This document shows, piece by piece, positions 1-8,803 of a stretch of 64,000 nucleotides of DNA (its first letter is position 1; the number at the start of each line of letters is the position of its first letter). This stretch comes from Spirosoma pollinicola (GTDB lineage Bacteria; Bacteroidota; Bacteroidia; Cytophagales; Spirosomataceae). The notes below the pieces were generated by a model that made no database searches, was not told where the DNA came from, and saw only the letters and a program-made list of their open reading frames with translations. The stretch lies in NCBI RefSeq assembly GCF_002831565.1, contig NZ_CP025096.1:4574501-4638500 (forward strand), read 5' to 3'. Position numbers and translations under genes: made by a program.

Positions 1-1037
1 CCACCAGTCCGTTCTACGTAAAACCTCGTCTAAGTGCCGAACTAGCGCGTTGGGGTTGGCTTTTTTATCGCCACTCCACCGCCGAGCACGTTGAACGGTC
101 AATTCCAATTCTGCGCGACATAAGTTTACTGAGCAAACGATTGTATCAGGATTTAGCTGCCAACGGCGATCTGGAGTTCGAGTGGCAGGAACGGGGCCTG
201 CTGATGCTCTACAAAACCGCATCGGCCGAGCACGAAATGGCCGACGAAGCAAATGTGGCGAACCGGGCTGGTATCGAAGCGCGTGTACTCAGCAGCCAGC
301 AAGTGCAGGAACTCGAACCACACACGCGGGTCAACGTGCGGGGTGGTGTACTATACCCCGGCGATGCCCACCTGAATCCGGGTGAACTGGTTCGTTCTTT
401 GGTGACCTACCTGCGTAAACAAGGCGTTACCTTCCTGGAAAAGCACACGGTGACAGGCTTTGAAAAGAATGGTTCACGGGTCAACGCTGTACTAACGACG
501 GAGGGCAATTATCCCATCGACGAGCTGGTCATTGCCGGGGGTGCCTGGTCACCATCGCTGGCCCGATTGCTGGATTTGAGTTTGTCGATGCAGGGTGGAA
601 AAGGGTATAGTTTCGTACTTCGGAATGTAAAAAATAACGTTCGCATTCCGGCCATTATGCTCGAAGCGCGAGCAACCGCCACTCCCATGGGTAACGATCT
701 GCGCTTTGCCGGAACACTCGAAGTAGCCGGTACAGACATGACCGTCAATATGAACCGGGTACGAGGTATTTTTCAGTCTATAAATCAGTATTACCCGGAT
801 GTACCGGTCACCATGCCTGAGGTCGATATGGTGTGGCGCGGACTTCGTCCCTGCTCGCCTGATGGACTACCCTATATTGGTCGCACCGAACGATATTCGA
901 ATGTGGTGCTGGCAACGGGACATGGTATGATGGGCTTAAGCTTAGGACCTGCAACAGGTAAGTTGGTAAGCGAAGTGATTAGTGGAGAAGCTGATAGCAT
1001 GGACATTTCTGCCTTTAGCGCGGATCGGTTTGCATAA
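1..1037 (+). CDS. FAD-dependent D-amino-acid dehydrogenase/oxidase (DadA family), 5' partial
   Basis: The frame is open from the first bases of the window, so the gene begins upstream; the TTG at 141 is only an internal codon. About 345 codons are present against roughly 415 in the family, so the N-terminal FAD-binding GxGxxG segment is missing from view. The visible part has the DadA features: the substrate-domain text HLNPGELVRSL, the segment VIAGGAWSP, and the C-terminal FAD-contacting block RPCSPDGLPYIGR followed by ATGHGMMGLSLGPATGKL. The family oxidises small D-amino acids or imino acids at the membrane or in the cytosol and passes electrons to quinone or oxygen. The substrate cannot be told from sequence. 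It converges on the outer membrane gene at 1067 with a 29-bp gap. Confidence 0.85.
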   Translation, partial: TSPFYVKPRLSAELARWGWLFYRHSTAEHVERSIPILRDISLLSKRLYQDLAANGDLEFEWQERGLLMLYKTASAEHEMADEANVANRAGIEARVLSSQQVQELEPHTRVNVRGGVLYPGDAHLNPGELVRSLVTYLRKQGVTFLEKHTVTGFEKNGSRVNAVLTTEGNYPIDELVIAGGAWSPSLARLLDLSLSMQGGKGYSFVLRNVKNNVRIPAIMLEARATATPMGNDLRFAGTLEVAGTDMTVNMNRVRGIFQSINQYYPDVPVTMPEVDMVWRGLRPCSPDGLPYIGRTERYSNVVLATGHGMMGLSLGPATGKLVSEVISGEADSMDISAFSADRFA

Positions 1038-1066
1038 TTACAAGCTAGCCATCTGCCCGACTAACC

Positions 1067-2332
1067 TTAAAAAACCTCACCAAAATTGAGGAATAATCCC
1101 TGCGCTCCGCCAATACCAAAGCCATAGTCAATGGCAAAGTTGAGGTTGGAGTGCTTATTCATTTTCACTCGTAAGCCAACGCCCCCACCCGGCAGCAACC
1201 GGCCAAAGTGGTTTGTGTTGGGATAGTCGCTATAGGTTTGCATGTTGGTAAACAGAACGGCTCCCAACAGGCCACTCGGGAGTAATTGCGCTCGGTACTC
1301 CGCTTCCAGATACACCAGATTCCGACCCCGGTAGCGGCCCTGAACGTAGCCCCGACCCATATTCGAGTAGGTATCCCAACCTGTACTGGGTAAGTCGAGA
1401 TAAGGGGCCTGGCCACCCAGACTAAGCCAGTTCATATTCCAGAAAGCCAGAATATGGCGACCATTGGACGACAGCGGCACATATTTTCTAAAATCGGCAA
1501 TGACCGATTGCCAGTTTTGATCGCTGCCCAGCAAGCGTAAATTTGGCCGAACAACAACACTTCCAAAAAAGCCGCTCTGTGGGTTGTTGGGATTCCGCCG
1601 GTTGGTATATTGGACACTGAATGTTGGCCCGGAAGAAACGGTTTTGGTCATTGTTCCATACCGCTCAAAATCGTCGTTCAGTTGGGGGGTACTGTTCACA
1701 TCCCGAATATTCCAGTGATAGTCGAGCGCATACCCAACACCAACCGAAAGATTGGGAGCAACCTGCCGCAATACGGCCTGCTGGAGTCGCATATACGAAT
1801 ACGTTAAGTGATCGTCAGCGTTGGCTGGTGAGTTACTGCCCAGCCCAAAATTATCGGCAGAATAGTCATAGTAACGCCAGTCTGTAACGATGTTGAAGCG
1901 ATTATCCTTCGTCCAGAGGTTTAAAACGACCGGCACAATGATCTGGTGATATTGCGTGTACTGGGGCGTAAAAATAATGGTGGAGATATTTTGTTCTGGA
2001 TTCGCACTGGTGAAGGACAGATTCGCATTTAGCCCAACCGCTACCCCCGTTTGAATGGCGTAGGCCAGTTCTGGAAAAATTGTGGAATGAAGGCCGGGCT
2101 TCGCATGATCGCTTCGTCGATGGCCTTTCTTATTGATAAACCGGTAATACATATCCCAGATGTCGGCCGATGAATCGGACTCGAATACGTACTGCCAGTT
2201 GTGTTCAGGAACTTTTACAGAATCGGTTTGTGCCAGACTATTGGCTGAAAAACAGACAATTAGTATCAGGCTAAAACGTACTATTCGTCTAATTCGATAG
2301 TAAATTAACAGACAGCCTATCGGCTTTTTCAT
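1067..2332 (-). CDS. BamA/TamA-type surface-antigen outer membrane protein
   Basis: 421 residues. An N-terminal hydrophobic stretch (about 17-34) ending SLAQ looks like a signal peptide. The rest is rich in alternating aromatic/polar strands and ends in Phe, as expected of an outer membrane beta barrel. The C-terminal half has the surface-antigen signature: PQSGFF, then RYRGRNLVYLEAEYR, comparable to the VRGY region of BamA barrels, then a glycine-rich end strand. No POTRA repeats fit in the N-terminal portion, so it is a barrel-only member rather than BamA itself. Its cargo or role is unknown. It is transcribed alone; the 18-bp-stem terminator at 2447-2490 lies upstream of it and insulates it from the TPR gene. 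Confidence 0.75.
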   Translation of the reverse strand: MKKPIGCLLIYYRIRRIVRFSLILIVCFSANSLAQTDSVKVPEHNWQYVFESDSSADIWDMYYRFINKKGHRRSDHAKPGLHSTIFPELAYAIQTGVAVGLNANLSFTSANPEQNISTIIFTPQYTQYHQIIVPVVLNLWTKDNRFNIVTDWRYYDYSADNFGLGSNSPANADDHLTYSYMRLQQAVLRQVAPNLSVGVGYALDYHWNIRDVNSTPQLNDDFERYGTMTKTVSSGPTFSVQYTNRRNPNNPQSGFFGSVVVRPNLRLLGSDQNWQSVIADFRKYVPLSSNGRHILAFWNMNWLSLGGQAPYLDLPSTGWDTYSNMGRGYVQGRYRGRNLVYLEAEYRAQLLPSGLLGAVLFTNMQTYSDYPNTNHFGRLLPGGGVGLRVKMNKHSNLNFAIDYGFGIGGAQGLFLNFGEVF

Positions 2333-2446
2333 GTTACGGTAAACGAAATTAATTATATATATTAATCTGGCTGACTAACCCATTCTGGTATCGTTCCGTT
2401 CAACTCATAGAAATCAGACCACAGCCTCACCTTTCAAAACACGAAG

Positions 2447-2490
2447 TAACTAAAAAGCCGCTGCTCTTTCGGGCAGCGGCTTTTTAGTTA
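2447..2490. terminator. Bidirectional rho-independent terminator
   Basis: Perfect inverted repeat with arms 2447-2464 and 2473-2490 (18 bp) around an 8-nt loop. The stem is GC-rich in the middle and flanked by A5 on one side and T5 on the other, so it can terminate transcription in both directions. On the minus strand it follows the TPR gene that stops at 2502. Confidence 0.85.
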
Positions 2491-2501
2491 AGTCATTCCA
2501 A

Positions 2502-3905
2502 TTACTCTTTCTTATACTGTTGAATAATTTTGTAAAGTGCTTTCTGTTTTTCCAGTTCGGGAAAGAACTCGAATAGTTGAACGTGTGCATCGTAGTCCAG
2601 CGAAAGGGCCGCTTCCAGTTGAATCAATGATTCGCGGTAGTGACCGGCATGAATTAGATACACAGCCGAACGATAATATAAATCAGCTTCGGCGGGCATA
2701 TCGTTTATACCCGACTGAATGATATCGTTTGCCCGCAGAAAATCACCCTGATCGAATGGTACCAGCGACCATGTCAGGTATACATCGGGGTTTTCGGCAT
2801 CGACCTCAGCCGCTTTTTCAAACGCTTCGACACTCGAAATAACATTCCCGATCTTGTATTCTGTTTCGGCCACAGCCAGATAATACTCTCCGTTCTGATC
2901 GCTCAGTTTTACCGCTTTTTGCAGAAATGGCAACGCTTCGTACCATTTACCTGATTCACTCAGGCAAACACCGATACCATACCAGGCTTCGTCCCATTTA
3001 GGGTCTAGCTTGATCGCTTCGCGGTATTCCTTTATGGCTTCGGTAACGCGATCCTGCTTTTCAAGGCTGGCACCAAGATGACAATAGGTGTCAGCCGTTG
3101 CTTCTTCGTATTTTAACGTCTCCCGATAACAGACTTCAGCTTTTTCGAACAACCCTAAATTCATGTAGGTGTTACCCAGGTTGAAATGCGCCGACGCAAA
3201 ATCATCTTTAATAATAACGGCATAGTCGTAGGCTTCAGCGGCTTCGGCATAACGACCGAGCTTGCTATAAGCGATCCCTATGTTATACCAGGCATTGTAC
3301 GAATAGGGGTCCGTATCAATTAGTTGTTGATAATAGGACAGGCTATTCTCTAACTCGCCGGTTACGTCCAGACAAAAAGCCAGTTCATACAGCGCGTTTT
3401 CATTATTGATATTCAGCGCTATCGACTTTTTGTATTGTGTTATGGCTTCATCATATTTACCCCAGTTCTGGTAGCTCTGACCCAGTTGAAACAGAATATC
3501 ATCCTTTTCATCGGCTCGGTCGAGCAACTCTTCCAGAATTTTGATAGATTCTTCATACCGGCCAGCCATGTTCAGCACCGACCCTTGCATAAAGGGTACA
3601 TCAAGGTCGCCGGGGTTAAACAAAGAAGCCCGTTCCAGCAAATCCAGCGATTCATCGAACCGTTGAAAATTAGCCAGAATTTGGGCTTTATCAAGCATTA
3701 ACTCCAGCGCATAAGGGAAGTTTTCCAGACCGGCTTCGGCGGCTTTAAACGCCTTGTCTAAATCACCCTGATTGAGGTAATGTTCAATCATTTGTTCATA
3801 GACATCCAAATCGAAAAACTGACTTTGCTGCTGATCCAGCATCTGCTCAAAACGCCGGATTGATTCTTTAATATCGCCTTCTCGTTCTTCGAACTCTTGC
3901 TCCAT
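2502..3905 (-). CDS. Tetratricopeptide repeat protein
   Basis: 467 residues from the ATG at 3905. An upstream in-frame start at 4001 would add 32 atypical residues, and a GAAGG-like ribosome site lies just before 3905, so the shorter form is preferred. Nearly the whole protein is TPR: repeated segments of about 34 residues with the W/L-G-Y-A-F-P spacing, for example ALYELAFCLDVTGELENSL, AWYNIGIAYSKLGRYAEAAE and AHFNLGNTYMNLGLFEKAE. There is no signal peptide or membrane segment, so it should be a cytosolic scaffold. No catalytic domain is visible and the partner is unknown. Such long TPR proteins are common single genes in Cytophagales. Confidence 0.85.
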   Translation of the reverse strand: MEQEFEEREGDIKESIRRFEQMLDQQQSQFFDLDVYEQMIEHYLNQGDLDKAFKAAEAGLENFPYALELMLDKAQILANFQRFDESLDLLERASLFNPGDLDVPFMQGSVLNMAGRYEESIKILEELLDRADEKDDILFQLGQSYQNWGKYDEAITQYKKSIALNINNENALYELAFCLDVTGELENSLSYYQQLIDTDPYSYNAWYNIGIAYSKLGRYAEAAEAYDYAVIIKDDFASAHFNLGNTYMNLGLFEKAEVCYRETLKYEEATADTYCHLGASLEKQDRVTEAIKEYREAIKLDPKWDEAWYGIGVCLSESGKWYEALPFLQKAVKLSDQNGEYYLAVAETEYKIGNVISSVEAFEKAAEVDAENPDVYLTWSLVPFDQGDFLRANDIIQSGINDMPAEADLYYRSAVYLIHAGHYRESLIQLEAALSLDYDAHVQLFEFFPELEKQKALYKIIQQYKKE

Positions 3906-4029
3906 GCTATTGCCTTCAAAATGTGGGCGGATAGGGGCCGCACCAATGGTGCGATTTATCCTTTGGCAGTGAAATATAAACTCAAAAAAGCAAAACTCCA
4001 ACCCCGGAACCGAAAACTTACGGACCGTT

Positions 4030-5043
4030 TTAAGGCTGCCCGAAGGCGGTTGCCACTCGCTTCAGGGTCTCGCTCAACGCTTGATACTGAAAATCAAGCA
4101 CCTTCTCTACTTTGTGCCCATCGTACTGGTACATCGAACTCGCCGACCGTGCAGTTTCCCGCGTAATAAGCGGTGACTTCCCCATCACCCATGCCCGAAC
4201 GGCTTCCAAAGGCCAAAGTAATTGGGTTAACACCGGTGGAATCTGCATCGTTGGCGGGCGTTTGCCCAATACGGCAGCTATATGTTCTAACAACGAACGA
4301 TACGGAATGGTGCCCCCATTGAGGATGAACCGCTGCGACTTCACCTCCGACTGCATTAGCCTGACGAGCGCGTCTGTCACGTCGAGCACGTCGACATAAT
4401 TGACTAAACCCGCCGGGTAGAATGGTCGTTCGTCCTGTACGTATTTAATGAGTTGCAGGCTGCTTCGACTCCAATCGCCCACGCCGAGCACGATAGTTGG
4501 ATTGACCATCACCGCGTTAAGTCCTTCAGCCACAGCCCGCCAAACTTCCAGTTCGGCCCAGTACTTTGTTTTGGCATAAACGGAGTTGTTCGGCGACTCT
4601 TCCCATTTATTATCTTCATTGATCAGGATAGCCTCGCCAGCCTTCCCTCCTTTCACCGTTGAGCGGCCAATAGCCGCAACTGAGCTAACGTAGCCGAATT
4701 TCCGTATGCCCGCTTTCAAACAAACATTAACCATGTTTGCGGTGCCTTCTACATTAATAGCTTCCATCCGGTCGCGATCTTTCGGCACAAACGAAACGAT
4801 GGCAGCCGCATGAATAACATCGGAATCTGGACGTATAGCCGCTTCGAGCGAGGGAATATCCAGAACGTCGCCCTCGTGCCAGGTAAGTTGGTCGGCAACA
4901 TCTGTCAGCAACCCATATCCGTTTTCAGGACGAAAAAGTGCTGTAACCGAATGGCCGTCGGCCAGATACCGCCGGGCAATATGGGAACCGATAAAACCGG
5001 TAGCGCCCGTAATAAACACCGGATTATGTAGTGATGATGTCAA
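4030..5043 (-). CDS. NAD-dependent epimerase/dehydratase (extended SDR)
   Basis: 337 residues. A Rossmann fold opens with TGATGFIG at residues 12-19. The catalytic set is present: Ser120-Ser121 and Tyr156-x3-Lys160 in NSVYAKTKYWAE. These are the marks of an extended short-chain dehydrogenase, near the dihydroflavonol-4-reductase-like group. It probably reduces or epimerises a carbonyl/sugar substrate with NAD(P)H in the cytosol; the substrate is not predictable. The start is taken as TTG at 5043 because no ATG lies between the upstream stop at 5059-5061 and the Rossmann motif. It is divergent from metG across about 240 bp. Confidence 0.85.
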   Translation of the reverse strand: MTSSLHNPVFITGATGFIGSHIARRYLADGHSVTALFRPENGYGLLTDVADQLTWHEGDVLDIPSLEAAIRPDSDVIHAAAIVSFVPKDRDRMEAINVEGTANMVNVCLKAGIRKFGYVSSVAAIGRSTVKGGKAGEAILINEDNKWEESPNNSVYAKTKYWAELEVWRAVAEGLNAVMVNPTIVLGVGDWSRSSLQLIKYVQDERPFYPAGLVNYVDVLDVTDALVRLMQSEVKSQRFILNGGTIPYRSLLEHIAAVLGKRPPTMQIPPVLTQLLWPLEAVRAWVMGKSPLITRETARSASSMYQYDGHKVEKVLDFQYQALSETLKRVATAFGQP

Positions 5044-5191
5044 TTGAAGTTTTTGATTTCAAACCAGTTAAGGAAATTATTCGTATTCGGCGTGGTGTTC
5101 TCCATAGCAGACCGGCTTTAAAATCGAGATGATACAGGCTTTCCGGCATCATCTGTTTGTGTAAACATAACAACGTTCGGCCTTGAATTGC

Positions 5192-5199
5192 TAATTTTG
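5192..5199 (+). promoter_or_regulatory. Probable -7 promoter element for metG
   Basis: TAATTTTG matches the Bacteroidota -7 consensus TAnnTTTG and lies 87 bp upstream of the metG ATG in the divergent gap. No clear TTG is seen at the expected -33 distance, so this is a motif match only. Confidence 0.4.
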
Positions 5200-5285
5200 C
5201 GGTCAATTAGTGGTTTGGCGGTATAACTGGTATTAACCTTTAGACGCCGGAACTACGTATCAGCCACTAGTCACTAACCACTACT

Positions 5286-7334
5286 ATGTTAGAAAATCCC
5301 CAACGCTATACTGTTACGGCAGCCCTGATCTATGCAAACGGCCCTATTCACATTGGGCACATTGCCGGATGTTACCTGCCCGCCGACATTTACGTTCGCT
5401 ACCTTCGCTCGACGGGTAAAGATGTTGCCTTTATCAGCGGCACCGACGAACACGGTGTACCTATTACAATTAAAGCCAAGAAAGAGGGCATTACTCCCCA
5501 GCAGGTAGTTGATAAATACTACGGCCAGATCAAACAGGCGTTCAGTGATTTTGGCATTTCGTTCGATATTTATTCGCGGACGTCGAACCACATTCACCAC
5601 GAAACTTCGCAGGAGTTTTTTACCAATCTCTATGAGAAAGGCGATTTTGACGAAGAGGTGACGGAGCAGTATTACGACGAGGTAGCCGGGCAGTTTCTGG
5701 CCGACCGGTATATAGTAGGTACCTGCCCGGTTTGTGGTAACCCCCATGCCTATGGCGACCAGTGCGAACGCTGCGGCACCGCCCTGAGTCCCACCGAACT
5801 AATCGAGCCACATTCCATGCTGTCTGGCTCCAAACCAGTACTGCGCTCAACCAAGAACTGGTTTCTGCCGCTGGATCGGATGCAGCCTAAAATTGAAGAT
5901 TACGTTAACAGCCACCCCGAGTGGAAAACAAATGTGGCCGGTCAGTGTCAGTCGTGGTTGAAAGAGGGCTTGCGTCCCCGTGCCATGACCCGCGACCTCG
6001 ACTGGGGCATCAAAGTGCCCCTCCCCGATGCAGATGGTAAAGTTCTGTACGTTTGGTTCGACGCACCAATCGGGTATATCTCCATGACCAAAGAATGGGC
6101 TGCTGAGCAGGGCCGGGACTGGGAATTATACTGGCGCGATGAGCACACCAAACTGGTCCACTTTATCGGTAAAGATAACATCGTTTTCCACTGCATCATT
6201 TTCCCGGCCATGCTGATGGCCGAAGGCAGCTTTATTCTGGCGGATAATGTTCCTGCCAACGAGTTCATGAACCTGGAAGGCGACAAAATAAGTACCTCGC
6301 GCAACTGGGCCGTCTGGCTGCACGAGTATCTGGACGAGTTGCCCGGCAAGCAGGATGTACTGCGGTATGTGCTGGCGGCCAACGCCCCCGAAACCAAGGA
6401 CAGTGAGTTTACCTGGAAAGACTTCCAGACACGCAACAACGCCGAACTGGTGGGCATTTTCGGCAATTTCGTAAACCGGGCCGTTGTATTAACCCAGAAG
6501 TTCTGCGATGGCAAGGTACCTGCCATTGGCGAGTTGACAGCGTACGACCAACAAGTATTTGACGAACTTGCGCTTTTCCCTGACCGTATCGGGCAGTCTA
6601 TCGCCAATTATAAATTTCGGGAAGCACTAGGGCATTTGATGGATTTAGCACGCCTGGGTAATAAGTATTTAGCTGAAACCGAACCCTGGAAAGTTGTCAA
6701 AACCGATGCGCTTCGGGCGAATACGATCCTGAACATTGCCCTTCAGATTTCGGCTAATCTGAGCATTGTTTGCGAACCATTTTTACCCTTTACAACCGAG
6801 AAACTACGAAAACAACTGGGCATTACTGAGCACTTTGACTGGACCAATGCGGGCCGGGCCGATCTTTTGGTTGAGGGTACTGAACTGGGTAAAGGAGAGC
6901 TTTTATTCGCCAAGATTGAGGACGACGAAATAAATAAACAGATTCAGAAATTACTGGATGCAAAACGCATGAATGAGTTAGAAACGAAGACCGTCCCCGC
7001 CCTTCGGGATGAGATTACCTACGATGACTTTGCTAAAATGGACATTCGCATCGGCACCATTACCGAAGCCGAACGGGTACCCAAAAGCGACAAATTACTA
7101 AAACTGAAAGTTGACGATGGCTTAGGCGGACGTCAAATTCTGAGCGGTATTGCCAAGCATTTTTCGCCTGAAGAGATTATTGGCAAACAGGTTACCTTCC
7201 TGGCCAATCTGGCCCCTCGCAAAATGATGGGTTTCGAATCGCAGGGTATGATCCTCATGGCAGAAGATCGTGATGGTAAGTTAGCCCTTATCGCCCCTGG
7301 CGACGCCGTCTGGAACGGCGGAACGGTGAGTTAA
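5286..7334 (+). CDS. metG: Methionine--tRNA ligase
   Basis: 682 residues. It charges tRNA-Met with methionine using ATP in the cytosol. The class I signatures are present: HIGH at residues 22-25 and a KMSKS-equivalent KISTS near residue 333. A zinc knuckle CPVCGN...CERCG lies near residue 150, placing it in the zinc-bearing MetG1 type. The C-terminal 110 or so residues (from about [20 protein letters not shown]) form the EMAP-II/OB tRNA-binding domain used for dimerisation, so this is the long E. coli-like form. The ATG at 5286 gives the standard N-terminus. Its stop codon is embedded in the large palindrome at 7328-7389. Confidence 0.97.
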   Translation: MLENPQRYTVTAALIYANGPIHIGHIAGCYLPADIYVRYLRSTGKDVAFISGTDEHGVPITIKAKKEGITPQQVVDKYYGQIKQAFSDFGISFDIYSRTSNHIHHETSQEFFTNLYEKGDFDEEVTEQYYDEVAGQFLADRYIVGTCPVCGNPHAYGDQCERCGTALSPTELIEPHSMLSGSKPVLRSTKNWFLPLDRMQPKIEDYVNSHPEWKTNVAGQCQSWLKEGLRPRAMTRDLDWGIKVPLPDADGKVLYVWFDAPIGYISMTKEWAAEQGRDWELYWRDEHTKLVHFIGKDNIVFHCIIFPAMLMAEGSFILADNVPANEFMNLEGDKISTSRNWAVWLHEYLDELPGKQDVLRYVLAANAPETKDSEFTWKDFQTRNNAELVGIFGNFVNRAVVLTQKFCDGKVPAIGELTAYDQQVFDELALFPDRIGQSIANYKFREALGHLMDLARLGNKYLAETEPWKVVKTDALRANTILNIALQISANLSIVCEPFLPFTTEKLRKQLGITEHFDWTNAGRADLLVEGTELGKGELLFAKIEDDEINKQIQKLLDAKRMNELETKTVPALRDEITYDDFAKMDIRIGTITEAERVPKSDKLLKLKVDDGLGGRQILSGIAKHFSPEEIIGKQVTFLANLAPRKMMGFESQGMILMAEDRDGKLALIAPGDAVWNGGTVS

Positions 7335-7389
7335 TCTGGTGCGATCTGGCACGGGTAAATACCCGCGCCAGATCGCACCAGATTAACTC
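7328..7389. terminator. 23-bp palindrome between convergent metG and DUF2264 genes
   Basis: Arms 7328-7350 and 7367-7389 are perfect reverse complements, and the 16-nt centre contains a further 5-bp dyad (CGGGT/ACCCG). The hairpin covers the stop codon of metG and all but one base of the stop codon of the opposing gene (7388-7390). It probably ends both transcripts, though there is no long U-run, so it may equally be a dispersed palindromic repeat. Confidence 0.7.
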
Positions 7390-8647
7390 ATCCCTTCATC
7401 GCATGGTCTGTAGGCACGTTTTGCCCCGACCAGATTTTTTTGGATGTCCAGTCCACTGCCGGAGCCGACCAGAACGGGTCTGATACGGGTAAGCCTAGAG
7501 GTAAAAACGCCACCGAACACAAATACAGACTCCCCGTTGAAATATAGGTTTCGCCAATAGCAGGCTGGTGGCCGCACAAGCCAATCTGAAGCCACCCCTT
7601 GCTATCAAATGTTCCGTTGACGTCCATTGTTCGGTGAATGACGGCCGTCAGTGCTGAGCGTGCCTGACCCGGCGACAGCTCAGTAGGCATGTTTCCCTGC
7701 AAAGCCATTTGGGCGAGTAATTGAAACGCTCCGCACCGATACGCCAGCGACCGACCAAATGCAGCAAACGAGCCATCGGGATTTATTAGTCGCTCCTGTA
7801 TAACAGCATATCGTTGGGCGCGAGTCAGTAACATGTCAAATAACCCCTTTTCGGCTTTTCCGGCATCTGCCAGGGTTTTAACCACATCCAGCAACATGGG
7901 CTGAATTACGTAACTGTTGTAATAATCCCAGTGAAAATCGGGACCATCACCATAAGCGCCATCGCCCTTGTACCAGGCCTGATGTTGTCGAATCGCGTAA
8001 TCCATCCGAACCTCATCGCCTGAACCGGTATATTTGAGTAAGGCAGCTTCGACCATCGCCGTGAATAGCAGCCAGTTACTATAGCCCGGCTTGATTACCC
8101 GGCTTGTCTGCAAGGCTTTTATCACATTGGCTTGTTCGCTTGTGCTTAGTGCATGCCATAATTTTGGGGATCGAATCAACCCATGCGCCAGAAAAGCGGC
8201 ATCAACTAACGGCTGTCCTCCTTTTGTGAAGTTTAAGTAGTCAGGTGATTTAGGATCAACGCCATTGGCAATGGCCTGTCGGGCCATATCCAGATAACGT
8301 TGTCGAAGCAGGCTTTCCTGTACATCATCGTCGGCGCTCAGTTCGAGCCAGGGCGCAAGCCCCGCCATTGTCCGACCGAGAGCTTCGAGGTGCGACACGA
8401 CAATACGGCTTGCCTGTTGGCCCGGCGCGGATTCAATCGGCATAGCGGATTTTAAACGGTTCTGCGACAGGGCCGATAGCACCGGATCGGCAATTTTCAA
8501 CAGCGTTTGCAGCCAGTAAGCCCGGTCATCGCTGGTTGCCCTATTGGTAGTCAATAGTGCTGATAAATTGCTGGTTGTATTCGTTGCTCCAATGCCCAAA
8601 GTGACCGGCAAGGCCGTTGCAAGCCGGGTAAACATCCGCCGTTTCAT
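7388..8647 (-). CDS. DUF2264 domain-containing protein
   Basis: 419 residues from the ATG at 8647. A start 11 codons upstream is possible, but the sequence MKRRMFTRLATALPVTLGIG from 8647 is a typical export signal with a twin-Arg-like start. The body matches the DUF2264 family (all-alpha, related to glycoside-hydrolase-like toroids), with the landmark stretches KPGYSNWLLFTAMVEAALL, YGDGPDFHWDYYNSYVI and YRCGAFQLLAQ. These proteins are usually exported and often sit near polysaccharide-degradation genes in Bacteroidota. No such neighbours are present here. Activity is not established. It is divergent from the ABC exporter at 8804. Confidence 0.8.
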   Translation of the reverse strand: MKRRMFTRLATALPVTLGIGATNTTSNLSALLTTNRATSDDRAYWLQTLLKIADPVLSALSQNRLKSAMPIESAPGQQASRIVVSHLEALGRTMAGLAPWLELSADDDVQESLLRQRYLDMARQAIANGVDPKSPDYLNFTKGGQPLVDAAFLAHGLIRSPKLWHALSTSEQANVIKALQTSRVIKPGYSNWLLFTAMVEAALLKYTGSGDEVRMDYAIRQHQAWYKGDGAYGDGPDFHWDYYNSYVIQPMLLDVVKTLADAGKAEKGLFDMLLTRAQRYAVIQERLINPDGSFAAFGRSLAYRCGAFQLLAQMALQGNMPTELSPGQARSALTAVIHRTMDVNGTFDSKGWLQIGLCGHQPAIGETYISTGSLYLCSVAFLPLGLPVSDPFWSAPAVDWTSKKIWSGQNVPTDHAMKG

Positions 8648-8803
8648 AAAATATTTTTGATTCAGGTACTTGTCAAACAAAGCGGCAGTCCTTTTTTTTT
8701 ACTGTTGACAGGTCAAGTAAGCCCGCCATCAAATCGGCTTCAGGCTGAAACGTTCGGCCTAAAAAGACTGTTACCAATCTGAACTCGCCATTATAGTTAC
8801 CCT

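Noticed and set aside
5289..5747. 152-residue minus-strand ORF inside metG
   Set aside because: Antisense shadow of the metG catalytic domain.
5948..6607. 219-residue minus-strand ORF inside metG
   Set aside because: It lies wholly antisense to a well-conserved metG and is low in recognisable content; a shadow of codon bias.
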